This document shows positions 1-6,973 of a stretch of DNA of 24,995 bases, one piece after another. A program made the position numbers and the translations under genes. Position 1 is the stretch's first letter; each line of letters begins with the position of its first letter. Under the pieces are notes generated by a model. The model was not told the origin of the DNA and did no database searches. It saw nothing but the letters and a program-made list of their open reading frames with translations. Source of the stretch: an uncultured Coriobacteriaceae bacterium (GTDB lineage: Bacteria > Actinomycetota > Coriobacteriia > Coriobacteriales > UMGS124); NCBI GenBank assembly GCA_900539345.1, contig UQBS01000045.1:1-24995 (forward strand). The letters run 5' to 3'.

Positions 1-35
1 AAACGAAAAAAGGAGGCCCATAAAGGACCTCCTTT
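1..35 (-). terminator. Intrinsic terminator after rplQ
   Basis: On the minus strand a 9-bp stem (arms at 25-33 and 11-19, one G-U wobble) closes a 5-base loop. It is followed by five T, then C and TTT. It lies about 35 bases past the rplQ stop codon and is the natural 3' end of the whole gene block. Seen directly; termination is inferred. Confidence 0.85.
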
Positions 36-69
36 CATGCAAGCATATGAAGAGTGAGAAGCGTTGCGC

Positions 70-561
70 TTACTCGGCCTTGGCCTCGGAGGCCTCCTCG
101 GCGGGAGTCTCCTCGACGACCTCAGCAACGGTCTCCTCGGCAGCCACGGGGGCAACCTCGGCGACAGCAGCCTTCTCGGCCTTCTTCTTGGGCGTGCAGG
201 GCTCGGTGACGAGCTCGATAATCACCATGGGGGCGTTGTCGCCCTTACGGGGCCCAAGCTTGATGATGCGGGTGAAACCGCAGGTGCGGTCGGCCCACAT
301 GCCCTGCTGAACCTTCTCGAAGACCTCGCGCACGATCTCCTTGTCGTTCAGCTTGGCGATGGCAAGACGACGGCTGTGAAGGTCGCCGCGCTTAGCCCAC
401 GTGATGATACGATCCACGTCGCCGCGGATAGCCTTGGCGCGCGTCTCAGTGGTCTTGATGCGATCGTTAAGGAAGAGAGAGCAGACCAGGCTACGCTTCA
501 TAGCCTTGGTGTGGGAAGCATCAGTTCCCAGCTTCAGCCCGTGCTTCTTGTTGTGCCTCAT
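70..561 (-). CDS. rplQ: 50S ribosomal protein L17 with acidic C-terminal tail
   Basis: L17 (bL17) is a large-subunit protein near the exit-tunnel opening. The N-terminus MRHNKKHGLKLG and the helical body through about residue 120 are typical of the family. The protein is 163 residues, whereas most L17 proteins have about 115-130. The surplus is a tail from about residue 122 made almost only of Ala, Glu, Val, Pro and Lys, with no fold visible. It is the last gene of the block, 18 bases after rpoA, preceded by a GGGAG ribosome binding site, and followed by an intrinsic terminator. Identity is certain; the role of the tail is unknown. Confidence 0.97.
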   Translation of the reverse strand: MRHNKKHGLKLGTDASHTKAMKRSLVCSLFLNDRIKTTETRAKAIRGDVDRIITWAKRGDLHSRRLAIAKLNDKEIVREVFEKVQQGMWADRTCGFTRIIKLGPRKGDNAPMVIIELVTEPCTPKKKAEKAAVAEVAPVAAEETVAEVVEETPAEEASEAKAE

Positions 562-579
562 GCTAGTGATCTCCCGATC

Positions 580-1521
580 CTACTGCTTCAGGCTCATGCC
601 CATCGAGTCAAGCTTGTCCTTGACCTCTTCGATAGACTTGACGCCGAAGTTGCGAATGTTAAGAAGGTCGTTCTCGCTGAAATCGAGAAGCTGACGCACG
701 GAGTGAATGCCGGCGCGCTTCAGGCAGTTGAACGAACGAACAGACAGGTCGAGGTCGTCGATGCGCTTGTCGAGCTCGACGTTGTCGACAGGTTCTTCCT
801 GAGCAAAGATGGAAGTCTCCTCAGGAACGCTCTCCACCGTGGTAAGCGTAAGGAAAGCGTTGATGTGCTGGTTGACGATGTTCGCAGCCTGCACGAGAGC
901 CTCGGTGGGCGTGACAGCCCCGTTGGTCTCGACTTCAAGAACGAGCCTGTCGTAGTCGGTACGCTGACCAACGCGGCAGGGCTCAACGAACTTCGTGCAG
1001 CGACGAACCGGCGAGAACAGGCTGTCGACATGGATGATTCCGATGGAATCATCGCCACGGGCATTGGACTCGCCGGGGGCATAGCCACGGCCAGTACCGA
1101 TACGCATGGACATCGTGAAATGAACGCCGTCCTCGAGGGTGGCAATCACATGCTCGGGATTGATGAGGTCGAACTCAGCGGGAACAAAGAAGTCCTCGCC
1201 AGTCACAACCGCAGGACCGTCGATGTCAACCGTGGCAGTTGCCTCGTCGCCAATGTTGTTGGACTTGAAAACAAGACCCTTAACATTGAGAACGATGTCC
1301 GTCACGTCCTCGCGAACTCCGGCCAGGGACTGGAACTCGTGCTGCACGCCTTCGATGTGAATCGCCTCGACAGCAGCGCCGTCAAGCGACGACAGCAGAA
1401 CGCGGCGAAGCGAGTTGCCCAGGGTGTCACCAAAACCACGCTCGAGCGGCTCAACCGTAAAGCGTGCAAAGGATTCATTGATTCCCTCGACGGTAACCTG
1501 AGGCCTGATGAACTCTGACAT
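580..1521 (-). CDS. rpoA: DNA-directed RNA polymerase subunit alpha
   Basis: The alpha subunit dimerises to nucleate assembly of beta and beta-prime. It has 313 residues, the normal length. The N-terminal assembly domain shows the conserved GNSLRRVLLSS stretch near residue 35. An acidic linker around residues 235-255 leads to the C-terminal domain (about 255-313). The CTD keeps the DNA- and activator-contacting residues: Arg262, Asn265 and Cys266 in VRSFNCLK, and Gly293, Lys295, Ser296 and Glu299 in the helix-hairpin-helix part (equivalents of E. coli R265, N268, C269, G296, K298, S299 and E302). A GGAGG site precedes the ATG. It lies between rpsD and rplQ as in other actinomycetotes. Confidence 0.98.
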   Translation of the reverse strand: MSEFIRPQVTVEGINESFARFTVEPLERGFGDTLGNSLRRVLLSSLDGAAVEAIHIEGVQHEFQSLAGVREDVTDIVLNVKGLVFKSNNIGDEATATVDIDGPAVVTGEDFFVPAEFDLINPEHVIATLEDGVHFTMSMRIGTGRGYAPGESNARGDDSIGIIHVDSLFSPVRRCTKFVEPCRVGQRTDYDRLVLEVETNGAVTPTEALVQAANIVNQHINAFLTLTTVESVPEETSIFAQEEPVDNVELDKRIDDLDLSVRSFNCLKRAGIHSVRQLLDFSENDLLNIRNFGVKSIEEVKDKLDSMGMSLKQ

Positions 1522-1550
1522 GTAGTACCTCCAGACTCGTAAGCCGCAAA

Positions 1551-2147
1551 TTACTTCGAGTAAAGCTCGACGATGAGCTGCTCCTGGATGTCCATGTCGA
1601 TCTGGTCACGGGAGGGGATGTTGAGAACAGTGCCCTGAAGCTTCTCGATGTCAAGCTCGAGCCAGCTGGGGACCTGACGGTTCTCAGCAGACACAAGGGC
1701 GCTCTTGATAACGAGCATGTCCTTGGCCTTGGGGGCAACAGCCACAACGTCGCCGGGCCTCACGCGATAGGAAGCGATGTCCACACGGTGGCCATTCACG
1801 AAAATGTGGCCGTGGCTCACGGTCTGGCGAGCCTCCTTGCGGGTGCGGGCAAAGCCAAGACGGAAGACGACGTTGTCGAGACGGGACTCGAGCAGCGACA
1901 TAAGGTTGCTGCCGGTGACGCCGTTCATGCGACGGGCCTTCTCGTAGTACATGTGGAACTGCTTCTCCAGAACGCCATAGATGAACTTGGCCTTCTGCTT
2001 CTCACGCAGCTGAATGCCGTACTCGCTGTCCTGGCGACGACGACGCTTCTGCGGGTTGCGCTTGGACTCCTTGGTATAACCCATGACGATGGGGTCGATA
2101 CCCAGGGACCTGCACCTCTTCAGTACAGGGGTCCTATCCACTGCCAT
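1551..2147 (-). CDS. rpsD: 30S ribosomal protein S4
   Basis: S4 (uS4) is a primary 16S rRNA binder that starts assembly of the 30S body. The protein has 198 residues, close to the roughly 200 usual in Gram-positive lineages. The central S4 RNA-binding domain (about 90-150) includes RLDNVVFRLGFA and VSHGHIFVNGHRVD. The N-terminal part has a single cysteine (Cys12) instead of the four-cysteine zinc knuckle, so this is the zinc-free form. A purine-rich AAGGAAGGA site precedes the ATG. In several bacteria S4 represses its own operon, but no classical S4 target is recognisable here. Confidence 0.97.
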   Translation of the reverse strand: MAVDRTPVLKRCRSLGIDPIVMGYTKESKRNPQKRRRRQDSEYGIQLREKQKAKFIYGVLEKQFHMYYEKARRMNGVTGSNLMSLLESRLDNVVFRLGFARTRKEARQTVSHGHIFVNGHRVDIASYRVRPGDVVAVAPKAKDMLVIKSALVSAENRQVPSWLELDIEKLQGTVLNIPSRDQIDMDIQEQLIVELYSK

Positions 2148-2166
2148 ATTGGTATTCCTTCCTTAC

Positions 2167-2568
2167 TTACACGCGACGACGCTTGCGCGGACGGCAACCG
2201 TTGTGCGGAGTGGGGGTCTTGTCCTGAATGCTCGTAACCTCGAGGCCAGCAGCCTGGAGGGAACGAATGGCCGTCTCGCGACCCGAACCCGGGCCCTTGA
2301 CGAAAACGGCAACCTTGCGCATGCCGTGATCCTGAGCGGCCTTGGCGCAAGCCTCAGCAGCCATCTGAGCAGCGAAGGGAGTGGACTTACGAGATCCCTT
2401 GAAACCAACCGTACCAGCGGACTGCCAAGCAATGACGTTGCCCTGGGGGTCGGTGATGGAGACGATCGTGTTGTTGAACGAGCTCTTGATGTGAGCCTGG
2501 CCAACAGCGATGTTCTTGCGGTCGGCTCGCCTCACGCGAGTCTTAACAGCCTTCTTGTTGGATGCCAT
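2167..2568 (-). CDS. rpsK: 30S ribosomal protein S11
   Basis: S11 (uS11) lines the 30S platform and contacts mRNA near the E site. The 133-residue protein has the family core with SSFNNTIVSITD near residue 29 and KGPGSGRETAIRSL near residue 91, and ends in the basic CRPRKRRRV. The conserved PHNG segment, where isoaspartate forms in E. coli S11, is kept. The start is ATG six bases after the rpsM stop, and its ribosome binding site (AGAGGGG) lies inside the last rpsM codons, which implies coupling to S13 translation. Confidence 0.97.
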   Translation of the reverse strand: MASNKKAVKTRVRRADRKNIAVGQAHIKSSFNNTIVSITDPQGNVIAWQSAGTVGFKGSRKSTPFAAQMAAEACAKAAQDHGMRKVAVFVKGPGSGRETAIRSLQAAGLEVTSIQDKTPTPHNGCRPRKRRRV

Positions 2569-2574
2569 TGTAGC

Positions 2575-2946
2575 TTAGCCCCTCTTCTTCGCACCGATTT
2601 GACGACGGGGACCCTTGCGGGTACGAGCGTTGGTGTGGGTGCGCTGACCACGGACAGGTAGACCCTTACGGTGACGCAGGCCACGGTAGCAGCCGATGTC
2701 CATAAGGCGCTTGATGTTCTGGGAAGTCTCGCGACGAAGATCGCCCTCGACGAGGTACTTGCCATCGATAGCGTCACGAAGCTTCGTGACCTCATCCTCG
2801 GTCAGGTCCTTGACACGAGTCGCGGGGTCAACGCCAGTCTCGGCGCACAGCTTGGTGGCGGTGGTACGGCCGATGCCGTAGATGTAAGTCAGGCCGATCT
2901 CGACGCGCTTCTCGCGCGGCAGGTCGACGCCAAAAATACGGGCCAT
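2575..2946 (-). CDS. rpsM: 30S ribosomal protein S13
   Basis: S13 (uS13) sits in the 30S head, bridges to the large subunit and contacts P-site tRNA through its basic tail. The protein has 123 residues. The N-terminus MARIFGVDLPREKRVEIGLTY, the helix-two-turn-helix with YIYGIGRTTA, and the RGLRHRKGLPVRGQRT segment are all diagnostic. The C-terminus RRQIGAKKRG is the usual basic tail. A GAGAGGAGAG ribosome binding site lies upstream of the ATG, and rpmJ ends 15 bases before. Confidence 0.97.
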   Translation of the reverse strand: MARIFGVDLPREKRVEIGLTYIYGIGRTTATKLCAETGVDPATRVKDLTEDEVTKLRDAIDGKYLVEGDLRRETSQNIKRLMDIGCYRGLRHRKGLPVRGQRTHTNARTRKGPRRQIGAKKRG

Positions 2947-2961
2947 TCGCTCTCTCCTCTC

Positions 2962-3075
2962 TTAGCCCTGGCGCTGCTTGTGGCGCGGGTTCTCACACAC
3001 GACAAGAATCTTGCCATGGCGACGGACAATCTTGCACTTGTCGCAAATCTTCTTGACCGAAGGACGTACCTTCAT
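2962..3075 (-). CDS. rpmJ: 50S ribosomal protein L36, zinc-binding type
   Basis: This small gene encodes 37 residues beginning MKVRPSVKKICDKCKIV and ending KQRQG. L36 (bL36) is a zinc-ribbon protein of the large subunit. The metal ligands Cys11, Cys14, Cys27 and His32 are all present, so this is the zinc-containing (C+) form and not the starvation paralogue. The start is ATG, preceded by GAAAGGAAAAGGCA. It keeps the conserved place between infA and rpsM. Upstream is a 154-base spacer with two inverted repeats. Confidence 0.96.
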   Translation of the reverse strand: MKVRPSVKKICDKCKIVRRHGKILVVCENPRHKQRQG

Positions 3076-3157
3076 TGCCTTTTCCTTTCGGTTGAACTAA
3101 CACTCTATATCTTCGTCCAGCCGCAGACGTTGGTGCCGAAACGCATACGAAATCTTA

Positions 3158-3191
3158 CTTCCTGCGTGGATACATTTCCACCCGTCGGAAG
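3158..3191 (-). promoter_or_regulatory. Hairpin with internal loop in the infA-rpmJ spacer
   Basis: In the minus-strand RNA, CUUCC (3187-3191) pairs with GGAAG (3158-3162) and GUGGA (3177-3181) pairs with UCCAC (3166-3170) around a 6-base loop. An asymmetric internal loop (5 and 3 bases) separates the two helices. No U-tract follows, so it is not a terminator. It lies about 80 bases upstream of rpmJ. The structure is seen; a role as an r-protein leader or mRNA processing site is inference. Confidence 0.4.
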
Positions 3192-3205
3192 CAAGTCAGA
3201 ACAGT

Positions 3206-3233
3206 GTAACGACCAAAAAACCCGGTTCGTTAC
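3206..3233 (-). promoter_or_regulatory. Inverted repeat over the infA stop codon
   Basis: GTAACGAACC (3224-3233) and GGTCGTTAC (3206-3214) on the minus strand pair through nine base pairs with one bulged A, closing a 9-base loop that contains six T. The infA stop codon lies in the first arm. The T run is inside the loop, not after the stem, so this does not look like an ordinary terminator. It could protect a 3' end. Confidence 0.4.
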
Positions 3234-3451
3234 TTATAACGATACGTGATGCGACCGCGAGTCAGATCGTACGGAGAAAGTTCAATGACAACCTTGTCGC
3301 CAGGCAGAATTCGAATATAGTGCATACGAATCTTGCCAGAGATGTGAGCCAGAACAGTATGACCGTTCTCCAGCTCAACCTTGAACATAGCATTCGGAAG
3401 CGGCTCTACGACCGTTCCCTCAAGCTCGATTGCATCTTCGCGCTTGCTCAC
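3230..3451 (-). CDS. infA: Translation initiation factor IF-1
   Basis: IF-1 is a single OB-fold protein that blocks the A site during initiation. From the GTG at 3449-3451 the product is 73 residues, against the usual 72. It contains EGTVVEPLPNAMFKVELENG, HISGKIRMHYIRILPGD and the terminal SPYDLTRGRITYRYK. The frame stays open farther upstream, but those 14 residues have no family counterpart and the GTG has a GTGGAG site at good spacing, so GTG is chosen. The Arg-Met-His-Tyr segment replaces the more usual Arg-Lys-Asn-Phe or Arg-Met-Asn-Tyr type. The neighbours map and rpmJ are the conserved ones. Confidence 0.95.
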   Translation of the reverse strand: MSKREDAIELEGTVVEPLPNAMFKVELENGHTVLAHISGKIRMHYIRILPGDKVVIELSPYDLTRGRITYRYK

Positions 3452-3483
3452 GTTACTCCACTTTCCCTCGAACCGCATACAGC

Positions 3484-3517
3484 GATGTATCATACACTAG
3501 ACAAGACGCCAAGTGTA
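3484..3517 (-). promoter_or_regulatory. Possible internal promoter upstream of infA
   Basis: The 102-base map-infA spacer is AT-richer than its surroundings and contains TATGAT (3489-3494) on the minus strand, a good -10 hexamer directly preceded by TG. The hexamer 17 bases upstream, TACACT (3512-3517), matches the -35 consensus only weakly. Transcription would start about 35 bases before the infA GTG. Only the -10 is convincing. Confidence 0.3.
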
Positions 3518-3553
3518 GTGATTCACAAAAGATACGAGACGACAACACACTAT

Positions 3554-4351
3554 CTAACAAGACGCGTTACGTCCACAATCAACATCAAGAGGATCGAAAC
3601 CCTCTTCCGCAGTTGTGATAACCGGTCCGTCCTTGGTAATCGCCACCGTGTTCTCGAAATGCGCGGCCATGCTTCCGTCATTGGTTACAACGGTCCAGTC
3701 ATTGCTCAGTGTGTGTACATGACGGCGACCCATCGTGATCATCGGCTCGATAGCGAGAACCATACCAACCTCGAGCTTAATACCAAACCCGCGGTGACCA
3801 TAATTGGGAACATTGGGTTCTTCGTGCATCTTGCGCCCAATGCCATGACCCACGTACTCACGGATCACACCATAGCCATGCTTTTGAGCATGGGACTGAA
3901 CAGCATAGCCGATGTCGCCAAGGTGATTGCCGGGAACAGCCTGCTCGATTGCAAGAGCCAAGCAATCGCGCGTAACTTCGAGCAACGCCTTGCGATCGTC
4001 GGAGATATGGCCGACAGCAAACGTCCAGGCATTGTCGCCAACCCATCCGTTGACCGTAGCTCCCGTATCAATCGAGATGATATCGCCCTCGCACAGAATG
4101 CGATCGCGAGAGGGAATACCGTGAACTACTTCGTCGTTGATCGAGGCGCAGATGGTGCCCGGAAAACCACCGTAGCCCTTAAAGCCGGGCACTCCCCCAT
4201 GCATGCGAATAAAGTCCTCGCAGAACTTGTCGAGTTCCCAGGTAGAGATGCCCGGACGAACCATCTCACCGGTCAGGCGCAGAGCCTCTTTAGAAAGGGC
4301 TCCACAAACCCTGAGGCCCTCGATATCTTGGGGAGACTTAAGCTTAATCAT
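3554..4351 (-). CDS. map: Methionine aminopeptidase, type I
   Basis: This enzyme removes the initiator methionine from new proteins and uses a two-metal centre. The protein has 265 residues and the pita-bread fold. All five metal ligands are visible: Asp95 (SIDTG), Asp106 (GDNAW), His169 (YVGHGIG), Glu202 (AIEPM) and Glu233 (HFENT). The catalytic histidines His77 (VVHGIPS) and His176 (KMHEEP) are also present. No N-terminal zinc or SH3-binding extension is present, so this is the short type Ia-like form. Its ATG overlaps the end of adk by 8 bases, which indicates coupled translation. Adk, map and infA together are the usual segment after secY. Confidence 0.97.
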   Translation of the reverse strand: MIKLKSPQDIEGLRVCGALSKEALRLTGEMVRPGISTWELDKFCEDFIRMHGGVPGFKGYGGFPGTICASINDEVVHGIPSRDRILCEGDIISIDTGATVNGWVGDNAWTFAVGHISDDRKALLEVTRDCLALAIEQAVPGNHLGDIGYAVQSHAQKHGYGVIREYVGHGIGRKMHEEPNVPNYGHRGFGIKLEVGMVLAIEPMITMGRRHVHTLSNDWTVVTNDGSMAAHFENTVAITKDGPVITTAEEGFDPLDVDCGRNASC

Positions 4352-4973
4352 TGACGATAGCAGCCTTCACATCAGCAAAAACCTCGTCGACAGGACGATT
4401 TCCGTCAATCTCAACCAGAACACCCGCACCAGCGTAGTAGTTCACAAGAGGCGCAGTGGAAGTATGGTAGACATTGAGGCGGTTCTTGATGGTCTCAGGG
4501 TTATCGTCGGCACGCTGGTACATCTCGCCAGAGCACTGCGGGCACGTCGCGTCAGCAACGGTTCCGGTATAACCGCATGCGCGGCACACGCGGCGAGAGG
4601 AAAGACGATTGATGATTACCTCGTCAGGAACCTCAATCGCAATGGCAGCATCAATACGACGACCGTCAGCAGAAAGCACGCTATCGAGAGCTGCAGCCTG
4701 GGTGGTCGTGCGAGGGAAGCCGTCGAGAATGAAGCCCTTCTCACAGTCCTCCTGGTTCAGGCGCTCCTGCATAAGGTCGATGATGAGCTCATCGGGCACA
4801 AGGGCGCCGGCGTCCATATAGCTCTTGGCCTTGAGGCCCAGGCGCGTGCCCTCCTTGACGGCAGCACGAAGGATGTCGCCCGTGGAGATGTGAGGAAGGC
4901 CGAACTCATCGATGATGAACTGAGACTGAGTGCCCTTACCTGCACCGGGAGCACCAAGCAACACGAGATTCAT
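4344..4973 (-). CDS. adk: Adenylate kinase with short zinc LID
   Basis: Adenylate kinase converts ATP and AMP to two ADP in the cytoplasm. The protein has 209 residues. The P-loop GAPGAGKG is at 7-14, the AMP-binding TGD and FPRT motifs are at 31-33 and 86-89, and the LID ends with YQRADDN. The LID has four cysteines (130, 133, 144, 147), as in zinc-binding Gram-positive enzymes, but only 10 residues separate the two pairs instead of about 16. The ATG at 4971-4973 follows AAAGGAGG; a longer reading would start inside the terminator hairpin and is rejected. The stop overlaps map. Confidence 0.97.
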   Translation of the reverse strand: MNLVLLGAPGAGKGTQSQFIIDEFGLPHISTGDILRAAVKEGTRLGLKAKSYMDAGALVPDELIIDLMQERLNQEDCEKGFILDGFPRTTTQAAALDSVLSADGRRIDAAIAIEVPDEVIINRLSSRRVCRACGYTGTVADATCPQCSGEMYQRADDNPETIKNRLNVYHTSTAPLVNYYAGAGVLVEIDGNRPVDEVFADVKAAIVND

Positions 4974-4987
4974 GAGAGCCTCCTTTG

Positions 4988-5017
4988 AAAAAAATGGGCG
5001 GGCAAAGTGCCCGCCCA
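4988..5017 (-). terminator. Strong terminator-like hairpin between secY and adk
   Basis: On the minus strand a perfect 10-bp GC-rich stem (arms 5008-5017 and 4995-5004) with a 3-base loop is followed by seven T (4988-4994). This is a textbook intrinsic terminator. The adk ribosome binding site begins about two bases after the T run, so there is no room for a promoter between them. Transcription of adk must come from read-through or from a promoter inside secY. The structure is seen; efficiency is unknown. Confidence 0.8.
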
Positions 5018-5038
5018 TAAGGGTAAACGACAGAGGGC

Positions 5039-6328
5039 TTACTTAAAGAAGCCGCCGTAGTCGTGCATCTTGAGCTGGCTTTCAACCTTGCTCATTGTAT
5101 CAAGTGCAACGCCAACCATAATCAGAATCGAAGTACCACCAAATGCCTGAATGAGCGTGTTGTTCGTAAAGAAGAACAGAATGCTCGGCACTACCGCGAT
5201 AAGAGCGATGAAAATGGCACCAGGAAGCGTGATGCGATTGAGCACGTCCTTGATGTAACGAGCGGTCGCAGCACCAGGGCGAACACCAGGAATGAAGCCG
5301 CCTTGCTTACGAAGGTTGTCAGCCGTGTCATCAGGATTGAACACCATCGCCGTATAAAAGTACGCGAAGAAGATGATCAAAGCGAAGGACAACAGCCAGT
5401 TAAGCCAACCAGCCGACACCGCATTAGAGAAAACCTGGATCCATTCCACATTGGGGAAGAAAACAGCAAGCTGCGCCGGTATGTAGAGAAGCGAAGAAGC
5501 AAAGATGATCGGAATAACGCCCGCGGTGTTGACCTTGATGGGCAGATAGGTGGTCTGGCCACCCATCATCCTTCGGCCGACAACACGCTTGGCATACTGA
5601 ATCGGAATCCTGCGCTGTCCCCTCTCGATAAAGATAATCGGCGGGATAACAGCAACGATAACGATAACCACGAGAATCGTGATGAGTGCGCCGTACGAGT
5701 TGTACTCGACAGAAGAGAAGATTGCCTGGGGCAGGCGCGACATGATGTTGGCAAAGATGATGAGCGACATGCCGTTGCCCACGCCGTACTGAGTGATGAG
5801 CTCACCCAGCCACATGATGAGAACGGAACCGACGACAAAACCAAAGACAATCATCACGTCGAGCAGTGCTTCAGGCATACCCATGCCAGCAAAACTAATG
5901 CCATAGGACGGGCTCTTGAACAAGAGCAAGTAGCCGATGGCGTTAATCAGCGACAGACCAATCGTAAGATAACGCGTGTACTGCGTAATCTTACGCTGGC
6001 CGGTCTCACCCTCCTTCGCGAGCTCGCGAAGCGAGGGAATCACCGCCTGCATCATCTGAAGAATGATGGAGGCGGTGATGTAGGGCATGATACCGAGGGA
6101 GAACAACGACACATACGACAGAGCACCGCCTGCAAACAGGTTGAGCAGTGCCATCGTGTTCGCCATGCCACCATTGGCATCTTCGAACTGGCTAACCAAA
6201 TCCCCAAATGGAATACCGGGAAGAGGAATGTACGAACCGATGCGGTACAGCACGATGATTCCCAAGGTAATGAGAATCTTCTTCCTCAGTTCAGGCTCCC
6301 GGAACGCATTGAGGATGGCAGTTAGCAC
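5039..6328 (-). CDS. secY: Protein translocase subunit SecY
   Basis: SecY is the ten-helix membrane channel for protein export, working with SecE, SecG and SecA. The protein has 429 residues with alternating hydrophobic segments throughout, the first just after REPELRKKIL (about 18-35). The plug region (NTMALLNLFAGGALSYVSLFSLGI) and the basic cytoplasmic loops (RGQRRIPIQYAKR near the middle and DTADNLRKQGGFIPGVRPG toward the end), which bind SecA and the ribosome, are intact. The chosen start is GTG at 6326-6328, which overlaps the rplO stop by 7 bases and gives a family-like N-terminus. It is followed by a terminator-like hairpin. Confidence 0.97.
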   Translation of the reverse strand: MLTAILNAFREPELRKKILITLGIIVLYRIGSYIPLPGIPFGDLVSQFEDANGGMANTMALLNLFAGGALSYVSLFSLGIMPYITASIILQMMQAVIPSLRELAKEGETGQRKITQYTRYLTIGLSLINAIGYLLLFKSPSYGISFAGMGMPEALLDVMIVFGFVVGSVLIMWLGELITQYGVGNGMSLIIFANIMSRLPQAIFSSVEYNSYGALITILVVIVIVAVIPPIIFIERGQRRIPIQYAKRVVGRRMMGGQTTYLPIKVNTAGVIPIIFASSLLYIPAQLAVFFPNVEWIQVFSNAVSAGWLNWLLSFALIIFFAYFYTAMVFNPDDTADNLRKQGGFIPGVRPGAATARYIKDVLNRITLPGAIFIALIAVVPSILFFFTNNTLIQAFGGTSILIMVGVALDTMSKVESQLKMHDYGGFFK

Positions 6329-6771
6329 GGACGCTCTACCGTCCCTCCAGCGGCCTCAATCTTGGCCTGGGCGGAGGCGGAAACCTTGTCAACCTTGACG
6401 GTCAGCTTCTTGGTGATGTCGCCATCGCCGAGAACCTTGACAAGGGTCGTGGACTTCTTGATGACGTTCTTGGCGACAAGGGCATCGGAATCGACGACAT
6501 CGCCATCGTTGAACAGGGCATCAAGACGAGCGAGGTTCACAGGGAAGTACTCAACACGCGTGGGGTTCCTGAAGCCGGGGAGCTTAGGAAGACGCATGGC
6601 GAGCTTCATCTGGCCACCCTCGAAGCCCGGGCCCTTGCCGCCGCCGGAGCGGGACTTCTGGCCCTTCTGGCCACGGCCAGCGGTCGTTCCGCCGTAACCG
6701 GAGTTACCGCGGCCGACGCGCTTGCGGTCCTTGCGCGAACCAGGCGCAGGGTAAAGATCGTTAAGCTGCAT
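6322..6771 (-). CDS. rplO: 50S ribosomal protein L15
   Basis: L15 (uL15) is a late-assembling large-subunit protein with a long basic Gly/Arg-rich N-terminal extension. The protein has 149 residues. The start MQLNDLYPAPGSRKDRKRVGRG, the GRGQKGQKSRSG segment and the GFEGGQMKLAMRLPK motif are diagnostic. The C-terminal globular domain ends unusually in Pro-Cys, because the reading frame runs into the start of secY, whose GTG overlaps the L15 stop. An AGGAG site precedes the ATG. Confidence 0.96.
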   Translation of the reverse strand: MQLNDLYPAPGSRKDRKRVGRGNSGYGGTTAGRGQKGQKSRSGGGKGPGFEGGQMKLAMRLPKLPGFRNPTRVEYFPVNLARLDALFNDGDVVDSDALVAKNVIKKSTTLVKVLGDGDITKKLTVKVDKVSASAQAKIEAAGGTVERPC

Positions 6772-6779
6772 GATGACTC

Positions 6780-6971
6780 CTAAATCTCCTCGACCGTGAC
6801 GAGGTGACGAACCTTGAGGATCATACCGCGCACGGAGGGGCTGTCGGCGAACTCGACGACGTTGTTGATGCGGCGAAGGCCCAGGGAACGCATGGTGTCG
6901 CGCTGATCCTGAGGATAGCCGATGGTGCTCTTAACCTGCGTGATGCGCAGGGTCTTGGTCTGCTCAGCCAT
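6780..6971 (-). CDS. rpmD: 50S ribosomal protein L30
   Basis: L30 (uL30) is a small two-helix, three-strand protein of the large subunit that packs near 5S rRNA. The product is 63 residues, the usual bacterial length. The sequence includes LRITQVKSTIGYPQDQRDTM and RSLGLRRINNVVEF, the family signature. Its ATG follows the rpsE stop by two bases, and the ribosome binding site GGAGG is inside the last codons of rpsE, so translation is probably coupled to S5. Confidence 0.96.
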   Translation of the reverse strand: MAEQTKTLRITQVKSTIGYPQDQRDTMRSLGLRRINNVVEFADSPSVRGMILKVRHLVTVEEI

Positions 6972-6973
6972 TC

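Noticed and set aside
64..1518. Plus-strand frame opposite rplQ and rpoA
   Set aside because: It is antisense to two certain genes and crosses their junction; no family resemblance.
3076..3140. Promoter for rpmJ with TATAGA as -10
   Set aside because: No acceptable -35 hexamer was found at 16-18 bases; AT content alone is not enough.
4974..5018. Adk start 15 codons upstream
   Set aside because: It would begin within the terminator hairpin; the inner ATG has AAAGGAGG and gives the usual N-terminus.
5063..6325. Plus-strand frame opposite secY
   Set aside because: The product is highly charged and without any recognisable motif, as expected for the complement of a membrane-protein gene.
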